This document shows positions 36,206-47,939 of a stretch of 64,000 nt of DNA, one piece after another. The DNA comes from Artemia franciscana (lineage: Eukaryota; Arthropoda; Branchiopoda; Anostraca; Artemiidae). The stretch spans positions 46,857,583 through 46,921,582 of the forward strand of contig NC_088865.1 of the NCBI RefSeq assembly GCF_032884065.1. The letters are read 5' to 3'. A program made the translations under genes and the position numbers. The notes below the pieces were generated by a model that saw nothing but the letters and a program-made list of their open reading frames with translations, searched no databases and was not told where the DNA came from. Positions within the stretch are counted from its first letter, which is position 1. Each line of letters begins with the position of its first letter.

Positions 36206-37970
36206 CAAGCAGTTCGTGGTAACGAACTGTAGTAAGGAGCGACCCGACTCAATAGTAAATGAAACTCTAAAAAACGGAATTTTGATGCTAAAAGATACAT
36301 CAATAGAATCGAATTTTCATGCTGATTCTAAATATATTAGTTTCATCAATATGAAAATATAAATATATAAGTTTCATCAAATTTAATCTTTGTCATCAAA
36401 AGTTACGAGCCTGAGAAAATTTGCCTTATTTTGGAAAATAGGGGGGAACACCCCCTAAATGTCAAAGAGTCTTAACGAAAATCACACCATCGCATTCAAC
36501 GTATCAGAGAACTCTACAGCAAAAATTTCAAGCTCCTATCTACAAAAATGTGGAATTTCGTATTTTTTGCCAGAAGACAGATCACGGGTGCGTGTTTATT
36601 TGTTTTTTTTTGTTTTTTTTTTCTCAGGGGTCATCGTATCGACCAAGTGGTCCTAGAGTGTTGCAAGAGGGCTCATTCTAACGGAAATGAAAAGTTCTAG
36701 CGCCCTTTTTAAGTGACCAAAAAATTAGAGGGCACCTAGGCCCCCTCCCACGCTCATTTTTTCCCAAAATCAATGAATCAAAATTTTCAGATAGCCATTT
36801 TGTTCCGCATAGTCGAAAACCATAATAACTATGTCTTTGGAATGACTCACTCCCCTACAGTCCCTGGGGGAGGGGTGCAAGTTACAAACTTTGTCCAGTG
36901 TTTACATACAGTAATGGTTATTGGGAAGTGTACAGACGTTTTCAGGGGGATTTTTTTTGGTTTGCGGGTGGGGTTGAGGAGAGTGGACTATGTGGGAGGA
37001 TCTTACCTTGGAGGAATATGTCATGGGAAAAGAGAAATTCAATGAAAAGGGTTCGGGATTTTCAAGCATTAATATAAAAAAACAATGAAAAAATAAACAT
37101 GAAAAAGTTTTTTCAGCTGAAAGTAAGGAGTAGCATTAAAACTTAAAACGAACAGAGATTATTACGCATATGAGGGATTCTAAAAATACTTTAGCATAAA
37201 GAGCGAGGTATTTAGGAAGAGATAAATGCCTTGCTCTTTATGCTAAAGTATTTTTAGAAATTTCAACTATTTATTCTCCGGCCTTTCTGATTCAGAGTCA
37301 TTCTTAAAGAATTGGGACAAAACTTAAGATTTAGTGTAAGGAGCGAGGTATTAACGAAGGGACAAACCCCCTCATATACATAATAAAAAATATAAGAATA
37401 TATAAGTTTGTTACGTAAGTTAATTCTTAAGTTACGTATATTTTTTTACTAATAAAAACGTTCGTTAAAAAGTAAAAGTTCTAGTTGCCTTTTTAAGTAA
37501 CCGAAAATTTGGAGGGCAACTAGGCCTCCTTCCCCACCCCTTATTTCTCAAAATCGTCTGATCAAAACTAAGAGAAAGCCATTTAGCCAAAAAAGAATTA
37601 ATACGAAAATTTCATTTAATAATTTATGTGCGGAGAGCCAAAATCAAAAATGCATTAATTCAAAAACGTTCAGAAATTAAATAAAAAAACAGGTTTTTTA
37701 AACTGAAAGTAAGGAGCGACATTAAAACTTAAAAAAAAACAGAAATTACTCCGCATATGAAATGGGTTGTCCCCTCCGCAATCACTCGCTCTTTAAGCTA
37801 AAGCTTTTAATTGTTTTAAAAAGCAGAATTGTGGCAAAGAGTCAAACTTTAGCGTAAAGAGCGAGGGATTGCGGAGGGGACAACCCATTTCATATACGGA
37901 GTAATTTCTGTTCGTTTTAAGTTTTAACGTCGCTCCTTACTTTCAGTTTAAAAAACTAGTTTTTTATTTA
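36206..37970 (+). mobile_element. hairpin-tailed repeat, copy E (complete, ATAT duplication)
   Basis: 1765 bp from CAAGCAGTTCGTGG (head palindrome 36209-36230) to TTTATTTA. It lies in the LINE on the opposite strand, with ATAT at 36202-36205 and 37971-37974. Counting one ATAT, the LINE frame is continuous across the site. The body has a small local duplication of ATATAAGTTTCATCAA (36345-36380). The tail loop (37804-37844) is the reverse complement of copy A's loop (type 2). Confidence 0.9.
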
Positions 37971-37974
37971 ATAT

Positions 37975-38658
37975 CCCAAGGGACGGTGAGGTGGCCTTCT
38001 CAGCTTGCCAAACCTGAACTTCCTTAGACTCTAGCCTAGTAGCAACTAACATAGATACAGTCCCTACAACTATCCTACCCCCTTTCCCTCATTACAGAAA
38101 TCACCTAGCCCTGCACGGTCTAATATATTCTTCACCTGATTTGGCCACGAATCCTTCCTCCTATCTTGAAGCATCATTAAAAATGCTTGTCTAACTAGCC
38201 TATTATCTTCTATCAATGACACCCTTTCCCAATATTTAACCATACTATTTAACCTACTCTGTGTCATACACTTTATTTCTATATCCCCTCTCTGTACTAA
38301 CCAGTTAAACTTATTATAATGACCTAACATACGCTTAAAAGACCTCAACTGCTAAACCCCCAAAGCTCCGCCCCGTATTGCAAAGCCGATCTAACCCTAG
38401 CGTTTAAAATATACTCTAGCAGTCCTAAATCCCTAATTTCCTTAATACTACTTTTACTTAACAATCCTAGTGGTCTATTTCTCTTACTTTCTACCATCTT
38501 GAGATGCTTCTTCTATTTCCCATCTGACGAAAGCCTACAACAGAAGTACTGAAATTCTTCAACATAGTCTAGTGTCCTATCTTCATACATAAATTGACAC
38601 TGCGAATCTATCTGTTCTCCACTTTTCCTAAGAACCATTATCACCAAGTTATTTTTTT
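37975..38658 (-). mobile_element. LINE family 2, middle part
   Basis: On - it reads MVLRKSGEQIDSQCQFMYE then LDYVEEFQYF, the thumb region after the RT active site. It continues with LLEYILNARVRSALQYGAEL, MRSFKRMLGHYNKFNWLVQR and DRRKDSWPNQVKNILDRAGL. The order is correct for the ORF2 C-terminal half. It lies between hairpin-tailed copies E and F. Confidence 0.75.
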
Positions 38659-38660
38659 AA

Positions 38661-40403
38661 TTAAATAAAAAAAACAAGTTTTTTAAATGAAAGTAAGGAG
38701 CGACATTAAAACTTAAAACGAACAGAAATTACTCTGTATATGAAAGGGGCTTTTCCTCCTCGACACCCCGCTCCTTACGCTAAAGTTTTTTATTGTTTTA
38801 AAAAGTAGAGTTGCGAAAAAGAATCAAACTTTAGCGCAAGGAGCGGGGTGTCGAGGAGGAAAAGCCCCTTTCATATACGGAGTAATTTCTGTTCGTTTTA
38901 AGTTTTAATGTCGCTCCTTTCTTTCATTTCAAAAACTTGTTTTTTTTATTTAATTTCTGAAAGTTTTTTAATTAATGCATGACTGATTTTGGCTCTCCGT
39001 ACATAAATTATTAAAATGAAATTTGCATATTAATTCTTGTTTTGGCTAAATGGCTTTCTCTTAGTTTTGATCAGACGATTTTGAGAAATAAGGGGTGGGG
39101 AAGGAGGTCTTGTTGCCCTGCAATTTTTCGGTTACTTAAAAAGGCAACTAGATCTTTTATTTTTAACGAACGTTTTTATTAGTAAAAAAATACGTAACTT
39201 AAGAATTAACTTACGTAACAAACTTTTATATTCTTATATTTTTGATTATATATATGAGGGGGTTGGTCCCCTCGTTAATACCTCGCTCTTCACACTAAAT
39301 CTTGTTTTATCCCAATTCTTTAAGAATGACCCCTGAATCAGAAAGGCCGTAGAATAAATAGTTGAAATTATTTTAAAAAATTTTAGCATAAAGAGTGAAG
39401 TGTTTATCTCCTCCTAAATACCTCGCTCTTTATGCTAAAGTATTTTTAGAACCCCTCATATGCGTAATAATCTCTGTTCTTTTTTAAGTTTTAGTGCTTC
39501 TCCTTACTTTCAATTGAAAAAACTTTTTCATGTTTATATTTTCATTGTTTTTTTTTTTAGTAATGCTAGAAAGTCCTGCACCCTTTTCATTGAATTTCTC
39601 TTCCCCCTTGAAATATTCCTCCAAGGAAAGATCCTCCCATATAGCCCCCTCCCCTGAACCCCACACCCAAACCAAAAAAATCCCCCTGATAACGTCGGTA
39701 TACATCCCAGTAACCATTACTGTATGTAAACATTGGTCAAAGTTTGTAACTTGCAGCCCCTCCCCCAGGAACTGTGGGGGGTAAGTCATCCACAAAGACA
39801 TAGTTATTATGGTTTTCGACTATGCGGAACAAAATGGCTATCTCAAAATTTTGATCCGTTGACTTTGGGAAAAAAATGAGCGTGGGAGGGGGCCTAGGTG
39901 CCCTCCAATTTTTTTGGTCACTTAAAAAGGGCACTAGAACTTTTCATTTCCGTTAGAATGAGCCCTCTTGCAACACTCTAGGACCACTTGGTCGATACGA
40001 TGACCCCTGGGAAAAAAAAAAAAAAAAAAAAACAAAACAAATAAACACGCACCCGTGATTTGTCTTCTGGCAAAAAATACGAAATTCCACATTTTTGTAG
40101 ATTAGACCTTGAAATCTTTTCTATAGGGTTCTCTGATGCGCTGAATGCGATGGTGTAATTTTCGTTAAGATCCTATGACTTTTAGGGGGTGTTACCCCCT
40201 ATTTTCCAAAATAAGGCAATTTTTCTCAGGCTCGTAACTTTTGATGACAATAACTAAACTTGATGAAACTTATATATTTGAAATCAGTATAAAAATCCAA
40301 TTCTTTTGATATATCCTTTAGCATCGAAATTCCGTTTTTTAGAGTTTCGTTTACTATTGAGCCGGGTCGCTCCTTACTACAGTTCGTTACCACGAACTGT
40401 TTG
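38661..40403 (-). mobile_element. hairpin-tailed repeat, copy F (complete)
   Basis: Reverse-oriented copy of about 1743 bp inserted in the same LINE as copy E. The tail hairpin (38661-38953), secondary hairpin (39365-39447) and poly-A tract (40012-40031) come before the head palindrome (40379-40400). In element orientation the loop (38788-38826) is type 1, as in copy A. No clear target duplication was found. Confidence 0.85.
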
Positions 40404-40404
40404 A

Positions 40405-41570
40405 TACTAGTTTCTCATTCTTAAAGTAACAAGATGCTAGATCTAGCAGTTGTTGCAAATGTTATTTACTTTCCACTACTAGTGCTATGTCATCCGCAAA
40501 AAATAATGCTATAACGCTTGCACTTGAAAGCTTAATTATTGGGGTGCCTCTGCATATCAAATATTCTTCAAAATTATTTATATACAATGAAAATAGTCTT
40601 GGGGAAATTGTACATCCCTACTTAACACCAAGTCTACTCCTAGAAACCCTAGAGAAATCCTTTCCTACCCGTACTACAATCTTGACTATATTATACATAG
40701 ATGCTATAGTCTTAACAAATACCCTAGGTAGCCCTAGTGCTAACAATGACTCTATCATTAAACATATATCCACTCCATCAAACGCCCCTTTTGAAGCCAA
40801 AAATGCAGCAAGTAGCCTTTCTCTTTTCTCCTAACCTGTTTCCCAATCATCCCTAATAAAAATAAGAATCTGATCTATAGGATTCTAGCATTTTCTGAAC
40901 CCTGCTTGCGAATCTGATAAAATTCTATTTTGGTCTATCCAACTATCTATCCTACAACATAATATCTTAGCAAAAACCTTACTAAGCACATTACTTAGGC
41001 TTATACCTCTATAATTCCCATGGTCTAATCTACCCCCCATTTTAAATAACGGTACTAGAATAGACGTAGCCCAAGACAAAGGCCATTCTGCACTGTTCAA
41101 TATACCGGAAAACATTCCTGCTATAACAGGCAGTAGCCATACCCGTCCCAACTTCCAAAGTGCGGCTGGTATTCCATATATACCTGGAGAACACCCAGCT
41201 CTCATTGCTTTCATTGTCTCCCAAACTTCACTTACTTGGATGGGAGCAACCAAATCGTAATTAAATTCTTTCATTGGCCTATCAACTACATCACGTACTG
41301 CAGATACCAGAACTACAGTCAAACTAGTTCCCGTTTGGTTCCTAATCATTTCATTTTCTCTCTCCTCTAAATATGTAGGCCAAGAATCTACTGCTAGAAT
41401 ACCATCATAAGCCTTTATTCCTCCTGTAGAATTTTTAAATCTACGCCAAAAGGTCCTAATATCTTCTTCTCTATAATCTTTCTTCAGTTGCTCTCCTCTC
41501 CTAATTTCATGCTCTTTTTTCTTAATCTCTAACATTTTCTTATACTTATTTCGAATCAACTTATAATCTA
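40405..41570 (-). mobile_element. LINE family 2, RT part
   Basis: The first 224 codons are open (41559 to 40888). They hold [20 protein letters not shown], then [20 protein letters not shown] and [15 protein letters not shown], the RT fingers. After a frameshift near 40885 the frame reads LAAFLASKGAFDGVDICLMI (palm A region), GCTISPRLFSLYINNF and the catalytic FFADDIALVV (about 40485-40515), with both aspartates kept. It stops in LASCYFKNEKL where copy F is inserted. Its 5' side adjoins a (TA)n tract, so the element is 5'-truncated. The family differs from family 1 in wording. Confidence 0.8.
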
Positions 41571-41588
41571 TATAAAATCTAGTATTTT

Positions 41589-41716
<128 letters not shown>

Positions 41717-41879
41717 TAGGTTTTATCCTCCCCCCCGTCAATTTGGAGTAACTCTGTTTACTCGCTCCATTGGGTTTAGGCCTAATGGAGTTTCTTAGAA
41801 TTCCTAGAAGGCTTATTGAAACTTTTCATATTCCTTTACTTGTTTAATTTTCTCGTGGTGGTCTAGGAGCTGCGTAAAG

Positions 41880-42012
41880 TTACATTAAATGGGGGTTAGG
41901 TTAAATGGGATTGAGTTAAACGGGGATTGAATTGAACGACGTTGAAATTAATTAGAGTTGAACTAACCGAAATGGTTCTAATGGGATTGAGTTAAACTGG
42001 ATTGGAGTAGAC
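41880..42012. repeat. degenerate minisatellite, 15-16 bp period
   Basis: About eight tandem variants of AAATGGGATTGAGTT, each followed by the next with one to four changes. Confidence 0.7.
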
Positions 42013-42294
42013 ATTAATGTCTGTTGAGGAAAAGACAAATAAATGTCTGCAATTAGGGGCCTGCCGCGTAGCTACAGAGTTTATGATAATCCTGAAAAAT
42101 TCAAGAGGCTTTAAAACAAGCCATTTTTGAAACTTAGCTTGGCATTTTTATTTCGAACCCTGCATAGCTTAACTAAAGATTCTTAGAACATTTTCAGGAA
42201 TTCAACCAAGATTCAGAATGCGGGAATGACTAGGACTTTCGAAGTGAAATCTTCAGGGGGCTATGGATGGTGAAAGGAAAAATGGAAAATATGA

Positions 42295-42467
42295 GTTGGG
42301 GGATATGGAGATATGCTTAAGAGGGGGCTACATAAAATTTTCTTATTAGTGATAAATACTGTTTCCTTTTATGCATTCTATTTTCTTTCATCTAAATAGA
42401 CAGTAGGACAACATAGATGACAATTATAATTATATTTATCATTTGAAACTAATTCAGATTCATAAGC
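42295..42467 (-). repeat. inverted repeat arm, right copy
   Basis: Partner of 35369-35530. Here the arm overlaps the 3' end of an open - strand frame, whose last codons (SNDKYNYNCHLCCPTVYLDE) are shared with the left arm. Confidence 0.75.
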
Positions 42468-43400
42468 ACCGATTTCTTCTTCTACGTATAGGTAGCTTTC
42501 GATAACCATTAACTGCGGTAGATCATCTGAATTCATTGCGTATTGATCTTGATGTGTAAAGTCAGGGTCACATTTTCTACAATTTAATGTACCTTCACTC
42601 TTATTGTAACTATTTGTGAAGTCAATGATACTAGTTAAATATATATTGTAAAATTCCTGTGTTTGAATATGCTTGTCTGAAGCAGTATCAAATACAGTGT
42701 TTTCAAATGCAGAATCACTTTCTGTAACAGCCAAATAAAAAAAAACAGTTGGCTTATAATAATAGTAGCCATTTTTTCACAGCGATGACATGAAAACCAA
42801 GTTCTCTTGTTATTCCAAAAGTCGAAGCGTAGACGTGATTCTTCCTCCCAAAACCAATTAAAACCACGACGATACCACTCTCTTAGGGATAAACTAGAGT
42901 CTCGTTTAAGATTCTTTCGAATGACACCAGGATAGGTATTTTCCCACAAATCACATCTATCTATCACAATATATCTATATCACATATCACATGTCACAAT
43001 CACAATATCTATCTAATCACATGTCACAAAATCTATCATGGTGCCAACTGGAGCATAGGAATTCCCTAGTATGAGAGCCCCAAATCTTTTCGAGACAGGA
43101 ATTACAGTCTTTAATTTGTACTACATATCCTATATGCAATTTACACGGATTGCATAATCTTTACTCTTCATCATACTCGTCAACAATTATATAATTCTCA
43201 CTTGATTAACAGCTGCCCAGAGTATGCATGCACAATGGACATGCATAGAACATTTTTCCAGGTATTGACTCTCTTTTCCCCAAAATGAAATTAACTAAAG
43301 AGAGTGTTTTTTTTTTAGAGAGAGAGAGGAGTCTTTGAGTTCTACTTCGGTAATATCCATTTAGAGAGAGAAACGGTGACCTACTAAAAATATCTAACAA
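42378..43400 (-). pseudogene. Cys-rich unrecognised coding remnant
   Basis: Read from 43400 leftward. It holds MFYACPLCMHTLGSC (about 43245), LCNPCKLHIGYVVQIKDCNS then CLEKIWGSHTREFL (about 43160-43050). A tandem run of ATCACATGTCACA words (42965-43035) breaks the frame. It resumes as CDLWENTYPGVIRKNLKRDS, GFNWFWEEESRLRFDFWNNK and WFSCHRCEKMA, then after a T-run frameshift SAFENTVFDTASDKHIQTQE, LNCRKCDPDFTHQD and a stop at 42378. The pairs CPLC, CNPC, CNSC, CHRC and CRKC look like metal-binding knuckles. No family is recognised. The 3' end is repeated at 35369, so it is probably part of a mobile element. Confidence 0.45.
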
Positions 43401-43439
43401 GGAAAAACATTTTTGATTTAGAAAATTCGTTTATTTCAT

Positions 43440-43746
43440 AATTACAATAATATATATCGCTTGTTTTTCACTAACTGATTCAAATTATTGGTCTCAATAT
43501 ATTTCACTATTGCATTTCAAGCAGATTGCAGTCTATGTATGTGCATTATTTTCGCTGCTAAACATAACCTCTCCTTCAATTTGAATTTAATCAATGAAAT
43601 CTCTTATATTACATACATATCATACCATTCAGGACTTAGTCGAGATGCTCTAATCATTTCTATTGCTACATTTGGTACTCTTGTCTTTGTATCATTGCTA
43701 CTACCAGCTCCACTATCAAGTTCTAATAGCGTAAGCAAACCACTCA
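43440..43746 (-). pseudogene. unrecognised coding remnant upstream of the Cys-rich frame
   Basis: On - a Met at about 43746 opens MSGLLTLLELDSGAGSSNDT, then VPNVAIEMIRASRLSPEWYD. A stop follows, then readable text (LKERLCLAAKIMHIHRLQSA). The composition is protein-like and the strand matches the Cys-rich frame, so both may be pieces of one element. Function unknown. Confidence 0.35.
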
Positions 43747-43869
43747 TTTTTGCTTTTATGCAAAAGCTTGATGATAAAGAGTATATTCAAACTGTTCTCT
43801 CTCTGAATTCTTCTGTCCTACTAATATGAAAATCATTAAAAATTCATCTTTATATTGGACCTGGTGGCT

Positions 43870-44328
43870 ATGGGCCTCATAGATACATTGCGACATTCTA
43901 AGAGCACTGGGTGGATGCGATAACTCCTGGGAAAAAGAAAAACAAAAAACAAATAAACCACGTATCTGTGATCTTTCTTCTGGCAAAAAATTGAAAATTC
44001 CACATTTTTGCATATAGATTCTTGAAACCTCTACAATAGGGTTCTCTGATACGCTGAATCTGATGTTGTGATTTCCATTAAGATTCTATGACTTTTAGGT
44101 GGTTTTCTCCCTTTTTTGAAAATAAGACAAATTTTCTCAGGCTCTTAACTTCAATTAAACTTTAATTAACTTTATTTAGATTAAAGTTAATTAAATTTAT
44201 ATATTTAAAATCAGCATAAAACTTTGATTTTTGATGTATCTATTGGTACCAATATTCTGTTTTTTAGCGTTTTGGTTATTATTGAGCCGGGTTACTACTT
44301 ACTTACAGTTCTCACCACGAACTGTTTT
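43870..44328 (-). mobile_element. hairpin-tailed repeat, copy G (head half)
   Basis: Reverse-oriented head part with a mutated palindrome at about 44306-44327. It runs through the TCAGGCTC and TTCTTCTGGCAAAAAA blocks to about 43870. The rest is missing. Confidence 0.7.
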
Positions 44329-44335
44329 ATACTAA

Positions 44336-45720
44336 ACGCAAACATTATGGGCAAATTTCATAATTTATAGGCCTTGTGGTATATAACACCTCGTTCACCT
44401 CGACACATAAACATCTCATTCTTCACGCTAAACTGTTTCTTAGTACTAATGTACTTAAACCAATGTTACCTATTGTAATTATACTTAAGGGCCTTAATGC
44501 AACATGTAAACGATATTGGTGAATTTTGCAACTTATAGCCCTTTCTACTATATGAATGTTGTTATCCCCTCCTAGAAACCTCCCTCTTCATGGTAAATTA
44601 TTATTTATTACTTTAATAATCATCTTAATGGTCTAAATAAGTGACCCTTGTGTTTTAGGGGCCGTTATTAATGAATTGGGACAAAATCCAAGCATTAGCG
44701 CAAAGAGCGTGATTTTGAGGAGCGGAAATTATTCCGTTTGTGAAGGATTGCCCTATCCTCAATACCTTTCTCTTTACGCTCTAGCTGCATTCAAGAGGAG
44801 AAAGCCCTTTATGTACAGAATAATTTCTGTTTGGTTTGACTTTTAGTGTTGCTCCTTACCCTCAGTTAAAAAATCTTGTTTATTTATTTAATTTCTGATC
44901 GTCTTTCAAATAATACCGGTAAATCTGCCTCACTCTCCATGAAATATACCACCCCCTCCACCTTCACAGGAAAATCCTCCGGGGAATTTCATCTAACGTA
45001 TAGTGCACCCCTCCGTCAAATTCTTTCGAGACAGTTACCTCCTCTCTGATAATTCTCCCCCCCCAGGTAAAAATTTCTCGCAGACGATTCAGCATGAAAA
45101 ATTCTTCTTATCATACTTCCATTTGAATAAAAGGCTTTAATTTCTAATTGGTCTCTCAATCACTCTGGATATACTGCCTTCCGTTGAAACTTTTCCGGAA
45201 ACCCAAACATGCTGGAAATAACCCCCGGACACTTCCCGCGGAACATCTCCTCATGCAGACTTGATTTGGCAAAGGGAATATTAGACAGACAAAAAGTATT
45301 TTGTATAGGAATTTGCCAAATTCCCCCTGTGAAAAATTTCCCTTGGAAAATTCACCCCCAGAAAGTTCCCTCCCCAAAGGAAATCCTCCCTATTGAAATC
45401 CACCCCAAGCACCAAATTCCCCCCCCCCCCGAAAATGCCTGTATAAATCCCAATAGCTAATACTATGCGTAAACAATTAGAAAATTTTCATAACTTACAG
45501 GCCTCTCCCCATGGACTCTGGGGGGTCATTTTACCCTAAAGACTTAAATATTTGACCTTTCAACTATACTGAACAGAGTGACTATCTCAAAATTTTAATC
45601 AGATAAACTAGGGGATAAAAAGGGAATGGAGAAGGGTCAGTTGCCCACCAATCTTTTTAGTCACTTAAGAAGGGCATTTCGATTCATTCAACCCTGAAAA
45701 AAAAAATTAAGGCAGGACGG
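44336..45720 (-). repeat. old divergent hairpin-tailed copy (tail and middle)
   Basis: A worn tail hairpin (GCGCAAAGAGCGTGA... to CTCTTTACGCTC, 44690-44890) precedes C-rich middle-region text (GGCCTCTCCCCATGGACTCT at about 45501, GTCACTTAAGAAGGGCATTT at 45660). Many indels. The head is lost. Confidence 0.5.
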
Positions 45721-46600
45721 ACTCGCAAAGAATCTTCCTATACCTCCCATGTTAAACATTTGGAGTTTGCCTGACGTTCCTGAATTAGTGATTTTGGCGG
45801 TTTTTATGTCAATAGAAGTAAAAAAATCTGGTGAATATTTTGGCATAATCAAATCTTAAAGCCGACAATTATTTTTTTTATAATTCCAAAATAATTATAA
45901 AACCTGTTTCGGGTTTGCATTCTAGATTGCTATGCTTGACATTGTTGTTGTGGGGTATCAAAAAATAGAGCAAAAAATTTTCTATTCATCAATAAGAAAC
46001 TTTTTTCTATAATATATACCTCCTGGCTGCAGTCCCTTCAAATACTTTACATATTTATGTTCCGAAATCAAAATTTCCCCTCAAAAGGTTAGATTGAGCT
46101 GTAATCGGAGCATCTAAGAATGCAAAAATTACACCAAGGGGCTAACCACTCGGATTGTTCAGGAGCGATTCAGTCAAGCATTATTTAGTTCTAACCTGTT
46201 TAAACAGAGTCTAGAGAAGAAGTAAGGTGCAGACACCAAACTGCCGGTTAATGAATATATAAGAAAATTGTATTGTATAAATAATTAAGGATAAGCTGCG
46301 TCTAATCCTAGAGATAAATTGAACACAGCACAAGGGCCGAATAAGAAGCAATGGTTTTATTTTAAAAAAATTGATCTATCGTTTTGGTTTAATTAAAATA
46401 AATTCAGGACAAATTTATGTATTGTAGTATAAGTACAATTTTGCATAATCTTCGTACTGAAATAAGAATTAAAAATATATAAAACAAGCTAATTAATAAC
46501 TAATGAATGAAACAAAATAACTAATGAACGAAACAAAATGTCTCCAGAATATTTAAATTTGTTATAGCAAGACCCGAGTCTTGCTGTAGAACTACCAAAG
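45721..46600. other. AT-rich intergenic DNA, no feature seen
   Basis: Nothing recognised. Confidence 0.35.
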
Positions 46601-46610
46601 CAAACAACAG

Positions 46611-46786
46611 AAGCAGTCAATGACCAGTCTCAAGTCCAAGGCCTTTCCAAGAAACAATCCAACCCCTTGGTAAATAAACCCCAATAAAAATTACCCATAC
46701 TAAAGCTGTCAAATGACCAGTCTCGAGTCCAAGGCCTTTCCAAGAAACAATTCAACCCCTTAGTAAGTGAACCCCGATAAAAATGG
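46611..46786. repeat. tandem duplication of a 76-bp unit
   Basis: Units at about 46615-46690 and 46708-46783 share GACCAGTCTC, AGTCCAAGGCCTTTCCAAGA and CAACCCCTT with a few changes. They end 50 bp before an exon acceptor. Confidence 0.75.
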
Positions 46787-46833
46787 TCAAAACCCTAATA
46801 AAGTTCTTATATAGTTCTTTTTATTGACCACAG

Positions 46834-47140
46834 TAGCATGGGAAAAAAGAAATATGCGAGGGCTCCATTTGCCAAATGTGCAGGCCCATCGTGAAAAGTT
46901 GAAATTAAATTATCGGGCTAGAGGCAGACCGCGTTTACCAAAATATATGCTAGAAGACTTAACGGATGCTTCGGTTCACGACGAATCAAGTTCCGAAGGA
47001 ATTGGAACAAATTCCCCTTTTGTGTTGAAAGTTATCACTTCTGGAAGAAATTTGGGGTCAGACCTTCTAAAAGGCTCACGCTGGATTGTGGATCTGCCTT
47101 ACCTTTTTGAGTATTATGAAAAGCCAGTGATTCGCCACAT
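46834..47140 (+). CDS. internal exon of an unrecognised host gene
   Basis: The acceptor TTGACCACAG precedes 46834 and the strong donor CAT|GTAAGTTT follows 47140. The exon is 307 bp, enters in phase 1 and leaves in phase 2. It is open throughout for 101 codons with normal codon use: NMRGLHLPNVQAHREKLKLN, a basic RARGRPRLPKY, an acidic serine-rich piece (HDESSSEG), then SPFVLKVITSGRNLGSDLLK and GSRWIVDLPYLFEYYEKPVI. The last part is compact and hydrophobic, probably folded. No family is recognised and no partner exons were found within 300 bp, so its gene must have long introns. It is unlike any of the mobile families here. Confidence 0.55.
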
Positions 47141-47517
47141 GTAAGTTTTTCCTTTGTCTTTCATTTTACGTCATTGATTTACTGCTATCAAAATTATTAG
47201 GATGGGGAATTATTCTGGGTTGCAAATAATACAACTTGTACCTTATTAATTCTTGATAATTGTCTTTTCTGCTATAGAGAAAGAATGTTCGATAACTTTT
47301 AAAGATATTTTCATCCCAAAACAACAGAACGCTCCGACGGTATCTACTTAGGTTGGTTTAATTTCACTATTGTTGGTTTTACCAACAATTTAAAGCTTAT
47401 ATAGAATAATCGGCAGTTGTTTCGCTATTTCTTTAGCGATCTCATCTTCGTACTCAAGTTCTGGCTCTTCTCTTGTAATATTTCACGGGTTATCTATCAC
47501 ATTATTTTCAAATTACG
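47141..47517. other. intron start, no feature seen
   Basis: AT-rich sequence after the donor at 47141. Nothing recognised. Confidence 0.35.
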
Positions 47518-47520
47518 GTT

Positions 47521-47800
47521 TAGACAAGACAAGATTTATTTCTACAAAACGGCTATCACAAGCCCAAAAGGGCCAAATTCACATTTTAGTGTCAATAAAA
47601 AAATTTAAAAAAATGGTGAATGCCAATCAGTAATAAATATCAAACCAGTTTAAACTCATAAAATTGCAATCAGTAAAAAAGTCAAACCATAAAAAGTCGT
47701 AAATTAAAACCGGGAAAACAAATTTAAACAAAATGACAATTTAGATTACCTTGCAAGAATTGTAAAGTTTGCAGTTGCAAAATAAGCATTAAAACTACAA
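47521..47800 (-). mobile_element. CR1-like LINE 3' UTR-type fragment
   Basis: On - it ends AATAAATCTTGTCTTGTCT, with adjoining text matching 7812-7880 (CTATCACAAGCCCAAAAGGG on +). No coding part is left. Confidence 0.45.
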
Positions 47801-47939
47801 GTTAAAAGTGGAGCGATAAGAGCGAAGGGTTAGTAATTTAAAATTTCAAATATGTGAAGGATGAACGTTCTTCTATATCTTTCAGTGGAAACTCTTATTT
47901 GGGCAAGAAGGGGGATTTTTGTTGAATTAGAACGTGGGG

